NCBI RefSeq assembly: GCF_003201475.1
Contig: NZ_QJJK01000014.1
Span: 1 to 64,000 of the forward strand
Length of the DNA: 64,000 nt
Source: Chelatococcus asaccharovorans
GTDB lineage: Bacteria; Pseudomonadota; Alphaproteobacteria; Rhizobiales; Beijerinckiaceae
Direction of reading: 5' to 3'
A program made the position numbers and the translations under genes. Within the stretch, counting starts at the first letter, position 1. Every line of letters begins with the position of its first letter. Shown here one piece after another: positions 60,116-64,000 of this stretch. The notes below the pieces were generated by a model. The model ran no database searches. It was given only the letters and a program-made list of their open reading frames with translations, and had not been told where the DNA came from.

Positions 60116-60395
60116 GGATGGAGCGCGTCCAGCCGTCGGTCAGGTCATATGCAATTTCTGCAGCCGGTGATGCATTCGGTTGTTATTTCGATTCCGGAAG
60201 CGGGCCTATCTCCTTGATTGCGGATTCTTTCTCGGATCGGCCGGCTTCGGGGGCTGGCCACGATCGGACGGCGGCCAGGATCAGGGCGCTTCCCCGCTGC
60301 CTGTCCGTTTTGACATCAGAGGTCGATACATGAGGGGCGGTGCCCGTTCACGGGCTCTGCAAACCGGTGGGCTGCGTCGGCACAGGATTAGAATC

Positions 60396-60436
60396 AAAAA
60401 CGGGCCCGATCCTGTTGATCGGGCCCGCTTTTCGTC
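60396..60436. terminator. Bidirectional intrinsic terminator
   Basis: AAAAACGGGCCCGATC, a four-to-six-base loop and GATCGGGCCCGCTTTT form a strong stem with A run before and T run after. It lies just past the stop of the leftward giant gene and could also stop rightward transcripts. Confidence 0.9.
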
Positions 60437-60446
60437 GGGAGGCTGG

Positions 60447-63400
60447 TCAGTCGAACCGCCCGGTTGCGTGGGCGAGCATCGTATAGACCTTGCCTGTTTC
60501 CGAGGTCAGGTAGGTCTTGGTCATGACCGAGTCCCGGTCCTTGCGCGACACCTCGGCGAGCAGGCGCTCGAATTCCTCGATGTAGCGGTTCACGGTGTCT
60601 CTGAATTCGGGGTCGCGACGGTACTTCCGACGGATTTCCTCAAAGGTCTGCTGGCCCTGGAGGGTGTAGAGCCGGCGGGTGAAGACATTGCGTTCCCCGC
60701 GCTTGTACCGCTCCCACAATTCAAGGGCCGCGTCGTGGTCGATCATCCGGGCGATATCGACCGAGATCGAATCGAGGAGTTCGATGGTATGGCGCGGCGA
60801 GCGCTCGCTGCGATCCGGTGCTGCCGGGGCGGGGGAATCCACCAATTTGGCGGCGAGGTCCGCGCCTTTTGCGCCGGCATCATCCCGCGAGGCACGTACC
60901 AGGAGGTCGGAGAGCCAGCCGCGGGCGCCCGTCTGGCTGCTGTCGCGCGTCGGGGCCGGCGCGGCAGGATCCTCGCGACGGACCGGCGCGAGGCGGGCCG
61001 CTTCCTCGGTGAAGTTATCAGCGACGGCGGTCGTTGCCGAACGCGGCGGTGCCGGGGGTTGCGATGCGCTCGCACGGTGGGTGGGACCCTCGGCGGGCGG
61101 GGGCATGCGGCGCGGGGGCGCCTCAAGCCGCGAGCCGGCGTCGCCGCGCGGTGTCGGATCGCTGCGCTGGCTCGTCCGCGGTTCGGCCACGTCGAGCGAC
61201 CGGCCCTGGCGGGACACGATATCGGTCAACTCGTTGAGGGCCTTGATCTGATCGGCGACCACGCGGCGCATCGCTGTGGCGCTTTCCTGCGTCTCGCGGG
61301 GAAGCTCGACCATGCCGCGCTGCAGCTCCTTGCGCGTCGACTCCAGCTCATGGCGGATTTCGCCGGAGACCGAGCGCATGTCCTCGGCAATGCCGTGGAA
61401 GCGTTCGGTCGCCTTGCCGAGGCCTTCGCTCATCTCCTTCACGACCTGCTCGTAGGCGCTGCGCAGCGCTGCAGCGGTCTGCTCGCGCTCCTGGTCTGTC
61501 GTCGCGCGGATCTGGTTGAACTGTTCGGCGATCGACTGGGTCGCGGATGCGGCGTTGCTGGACAGAAGCGCGCCGATCTGGCGTGCCTTCTTCTGGGCAT
61601 CTTCCAGGGATTCGGCCAGGAGCACGTTGAAGGAGCCCGTGATCTGTTCGATATCGCCGGTGCGTTCCGCCACGGCGCCGAGCAGGCTCTCCAGCGTTGC
61701 ACGGCGCTTGTCGAGCGCGGCGCCGAGGCGCGTCTCCACGCCATCCAGCGTTGCAGCCGCATTGGCGAGGGCCTGCACATGGTCGGTCGTCATCTGGGCG
61801 ACCGACTGCCCCTGGGTCGCCAGTTTCTTGGCGAGGCTGTTGGCCTCCTGGACGGATCCGCTCGACACCTCGCGCAGCGCCTCCACCTGCGCGCCCACCT
61901 CGCTGGTCGCGCGCCGCGCCTCGTGCGTCAGGGTGTTCAGCACGTTCTCAAGCTCGTTGACGCGTTGGCCGAGGCCTTCCTCGACGCTCGTGAGGTTGGT
62001 GCTTGCGCCGGCCGTGAGCTGCTGCAGGAGCTGGTTGGCCTCCGACAGACGGCTGAGGACGCCGGACAGCTCATTGCGCAGGCGCTCGTTGGTGGCCACC
62101 AGGGCATCGATCGACTGGCCGGTGCCGGCATCGATCGCTTGACGCAGACCCTCGCTCGATGCGGCGAAGAGCTCGGTCATATGCTCGCTGCGCTCGCGCA
62201 CGGCATCGGCGACCGAAAGGCCACGGGCTTCAAGCGTGCGGACCACCGCTTCGCCAACGGAGGCGAGTTCGCGTGCGATGGCCTCGCCCTGGTCGCCAAG
62301 GGTGACGACGAGGTTCGTTCCCTTCTCTCCGAACAGCGATGCCAGTTCCGCCATGCGGTTGCCGAGGCTCGAATCGATGGCCTCGGATCGCAGCGTGAGC
62401 TCTTCGCTGAGGCGCCGGCCTCGCTCGTCCAGGGTCGTCGATACGGAGTCCAGGCGGTCGACGACGCGCTCCTCGAAGCGCGCAACGCGCTGGTCGAGCG
62501 TGGAGGCGATCTCCAGGGCACGGCCGCCGAGTGTCTGGTTGATCTCTTCCGCCTTGCGCGAAAGGATCTCGGTGAGGGCCTCGCTCTTGCCGGAGACCAT
62601 GCTGCCGATCTCGTCGGCCTTGGCTTCGAGCGCATGGGTCACCTCGCGTCCGCCCTCGGCGAGCACGCGGGCGATGCCGCTCGTGTGGCGGACCAGCGCC
62701 TCGCTCAAGGCATTGGCGCGGGCGCCCAGTCCCTCGTCGATCCCGGTGATGAGGGTGTCGAGGTTCTTGGCGATCTCGCCGCTCTTGGCAGCCGAGCGCT
62801 GCTCGATCGCGGAGATCTGTTGTTCCATGACCTCGGCGGCTGCGCGGCTGCGTTCGACGAGCGCTTTCCCAAGCTCCTCGCCGTGGGTGGAGAACAGCTC
62901 GCGCACGGCCTCGAGCTGTGCCTCGACCACTGCGGTGAAGCGGCCGGTGTCGCTCGCGATGCGATCCACGAGCGTGCTGCCGTGAATGACGACGGTCTCC
63001 TGCAGGGTTCCGATGTGGTTGGTCAGGGTCGTGTCGAGCTTCTGGCCCTGGCTTTCCATCAATTCCTGCAGGCTGCCGATGCGCATGCCCAGGGTGGCGA
63101 TGAGCTCCTGCCCACCGGTATTGACGAGGGTCTCGAAGCTTGCGAGGCGCGAGGCGAGCGCGAAATCGAGCGAGCGCGCGCGCGTCTCGACCACGTCCTC
63201 GAAGCCGGCGATGCGCTCGCCGATAACCGTGTCGAGTTGCCGTCCCCCGGACACCACGCTGTCCCTGAAGGCGGCCAGCCGGCCCTCGAGGGTCGAGTTG
63301 AGGCGGTCGTTGCCGCTTTCGAGGCTCGTCTCAAGGATCGTCAGGCGATCGTCGAGCGCCGAGGTCAGGCGGCTCGTGCCACCGTCGACGGTCGTCTCGA

Positions 63401-64000
63401 AGGTCGACAGGCGCTCCTGCAGCAATTGCAGAAGCTGGCCGCCGCTCGTCTTGACGCTGCTGTCGAAGGCTGCAAGCCGGCCCTCGACGGTGGTGGCAAG
63501 GTATTCCCCACCATCGGCCAGGGTCCGGGCAAAGGTGCTGATGCGGTCGTCGATCGCCGTGGCGAGCTGGCCGCTGCCGTCCTTGATGCTCGCGTCGAAG
63601 GACGAGAGGCGGCCGTCAAGGGTCGTTGCGAGATGCGCGCTACCTGCCTCGATCCCTTCTATGAAGGTCGAGATTCGCTCGTCAATCGTGCTGGTGAGCT
63701 GGCCGCTGCTTTCCGTGATGTGGCTGTTGAGCAGCGCCAGGCGCTCATCGAGCGTGCTGGCGAGCTTCTCACTGCCGTCGCTGAGCGTGGAGCCGAAGCC
63801 TGCGAGACGCGTGTCGAGCGTGGCGCTGAAGCTTGCCAAGCGCGTGTCGAGTGTGCTCGCGAGTTCGCCGCTGCCGGTGTCGATGAGGCTGCCGAAGGCG
63901 TCCAGCCGGCCGTCCAGCGCCGCGGTGAGCCTGTCGCCACCGCCGTGGATGGTCGTGTCGAAGGCCGCAAGACGTGCGTCCAGTGTCTCCGCCAGGCGGC
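60447..64000 (-). CDS. C-terminal part of a giant coiled-coil repeat protein, growth pole ring (GPR/RgsE)-like; cut by window edge
   Basis: The frame is open from the right edge to 60447, giving at least 1184 residues. The part nearest the edge is a run of about ten or more 22-residue repeats of the form L-A-x-T-L-D-x-R-L-x-x-F followed by ten variable residues with Gly/Ser. Later comes a long helical region with similar heptad/11-mer patterning (LDERGRRLSEELTLRSEAID), a Pro/Ala-rich linker (about 890-1000 from the first TTG) and a conserved C-terminus (FTRRLYTLQGQQTFEEIRRK, YRRDPEFRDTVNRYIEEFER, YTMLAHATGRFD). In Rhizobiales this layout belongs to proteins once annotated apolipoprotein- or kinesin-like, of which Agrobacterium GPR and Sinorhizobium RgsE organise polar growth. 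The assignment is from memory of the family. The N-terminal membrane part is outside the window. Confidence 0.72.
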   Translation of the reverse strand, partial: RLAETLDARLAAFDTTIHGGGDRLTAALDGRLDAFGSLIDTGSGELASTLDTRLASFSATLDTRLAGFGSTLSDGSEKLASTLDERLALLNSHITESSGQLTSTIDERISTFIEGIEAGSAHLATTLDGRLSSFDASIKDGSGQLATAIDDRISTFARTLADGGEYLATTVEGRLAAFDSSVKTSGGQLLQLLQERLSTFETTVDGGTSRLTSALDDRLTILETSLESGNDRLNSTLEGRLAAFRDSVVSGGRQLDTVIGERIAGFEDVVETRARSLDFALASRLASFETLVNTGGQELIATLGMRIGSLQELMESQGQKLDTTLTNHIGTLQETVVIHGSTLVDRIASDTGRFTAVVEAQLEAVRELFSTHGEELGKALVERSRAAAEVMEQQISAIEQRSAAKSGEIAKNLDTLITGIDEGLGARANALSEALVRHTSGIARVLAEGGREVTHALEAKADEIGSMVSGKSEALTEILSRKAEEINQTLGGRALEIASTLDQRVARFEERVVDRLDSVSTTLDERGRRLSEELTLRSEAIDSSLGNRMAELASLFGEKGTNLVVTLGDQGEAIARELASVGEAVVRTLEARGLSVADAVRERSEHMTELFAASSEGLRQAIDAGTGQSIDALVATNERLRNELSGVLSRLSEANQLLQQLTAGASTNLTSVEEGLGQRVNELENVLNTLTHEARRATSEVGAQVEALREVSSGSVQEANSLAKKLATQGQSVAQMTTDHVQALANAAATLDGVETRLGAALDKRRATLESLLGAVAERTGDIEQITGSFNVLLAESLEDAQKKARQIGALLSSNAASATQSIAEQFNQIRATTDQEREQTAAALRSAYEQVVKEMSEGLGKATERFHGIAEDMRSVSGEIRHELESTRKELQRGMVELPRETQESATAMRRVVADQIKALNELTDIVSRQGRSLDVAEPRTSQRSDPTPRGDAGSRLEAPPRRMPPPAEGPTHRASASQPPAPPRSATTAVADNFTEEAARLAPVRREDPAAPAPTRDSSQTGARGWLSDLLVRASRDDAGAKGADLAAKLVDSPAPAAPDRSERSPRHTIELLDSISVDIARMIDHDAALELWERYKRGERNVFTRRLYTLQGQQTFEEIRRKYRRDPEFRDTVNRYIEEFERLLAEVSRKDRDSVMTKTYLTSETGKVYTMLAHATGRFD

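Noticed and set aside
60118-60333. A 71-codon plus-strand frame between the repeat element and the terminator
   Set aside because: No ribosome site or family features, and it begins inside the edge of a dispersed repeat.
63000-64000. Regular 66-nt periodicity that might suggest a CRISPR or noncoding satellite array
   Set aside because: Units vary at the DNA level and keep an open frame with a conserved LDxRLxxF protein pattern, so the period is a protein repeat.

Overview
This 64 kb, GC-rich window reads as chromosomal DNA of an alphaproteobacterium of the order Hyphomicrobiales (Rhizobiales). The reasons are the dispersed palindromic repeats of rhizobial type, the MlaE/MlaF/MlaD cassette with a STAS domain fused to the permease, the IscR-like Rrf2 regulator, and the end of a giant coiled-coil protein that resembles the growth pole ring protein of polar-growing Rhizobiales. 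I cannot fix the genus from sequence alone. I see no tRNA, rRNA, CRISPR array, transposase, integrase or phage gene.

Layout. (1) 1-23 kb is a surface polysaccharide and secretion region: the 5' end of galU, a tight kdsA-kdsB-kdsD operon for CMP-Kdo, two TPR-plus-GT4 glycosyltransferases, a TPR protein, a very large glycosyltransferase that appears to carry three catalytic modules, a nucleotide-sugar C4-epimerase, a nucleotide-sugar 6-dehydrogenase, a two-gene type I secretion exporter (ABC plus HlyD-type adaptor), and an unrecognised 361-aa protein next to it. AT-rich gene-free stretches lie at 8.0-8.2 and 20.3-21.2 kb. (2) 22.5-29.2 kb holds an Rrf2 regulator, a pterin carbinolamine dehydratase and a near-complete folate branch (folP-folB-folK, then a c-type cytochrome gene, two large palindromes, and pabB-pabA-pabC). 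(3) 29.2-33.1 kb holds a SIS-domain sugar-phosphate enzyme overlapping an N-acetylglucosamine-type kinase, cysK and a BON-LysM protein. (4) 33.3-38.7 kb is an oligopeptide ABC importer with a double ATPase. (5) 39.3-47.8 kb is an RND efflux pair followed by an orphan CoxL-like molybdenum hydroxylase large subunit and two c-type cytochromes. (6) 48.2-51.6 kb holds an XRE-cupin regulator, thiD, thiE and an EamA exporter. (7) 52-55.8 kb holds an LpxH-type metallophosphatase translationally coupled to a GT4 glycosyltransferase, an unknown protein and an enolase-superfamily epimerase. (8) 56-59.8 kb is a Mla/MCE lipid transport operon with an auxiliary lipoprotein. (9) 60.4-64 kb is the C-terminal part of a huge 22-residue-repeat protein running off the right edge.

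Two themes run across the window. First, many proteins carry short in-frame tandem DNA repeats (12, 15 or 18 nt units) in termini and linkers: kdsA, both TPR-type genes, the HlyD adaptor, the unknown 361-aa protein, pabA, pabB and cysK. Second, at least ten palindromic intergenic elements of several families are present, and several genes use them for their last codons and stop. Envelope building dominates the content: Kdo and sugar nucleotide supply, glycan assembly, protein secretion, lipid asymmetry and polar growth.
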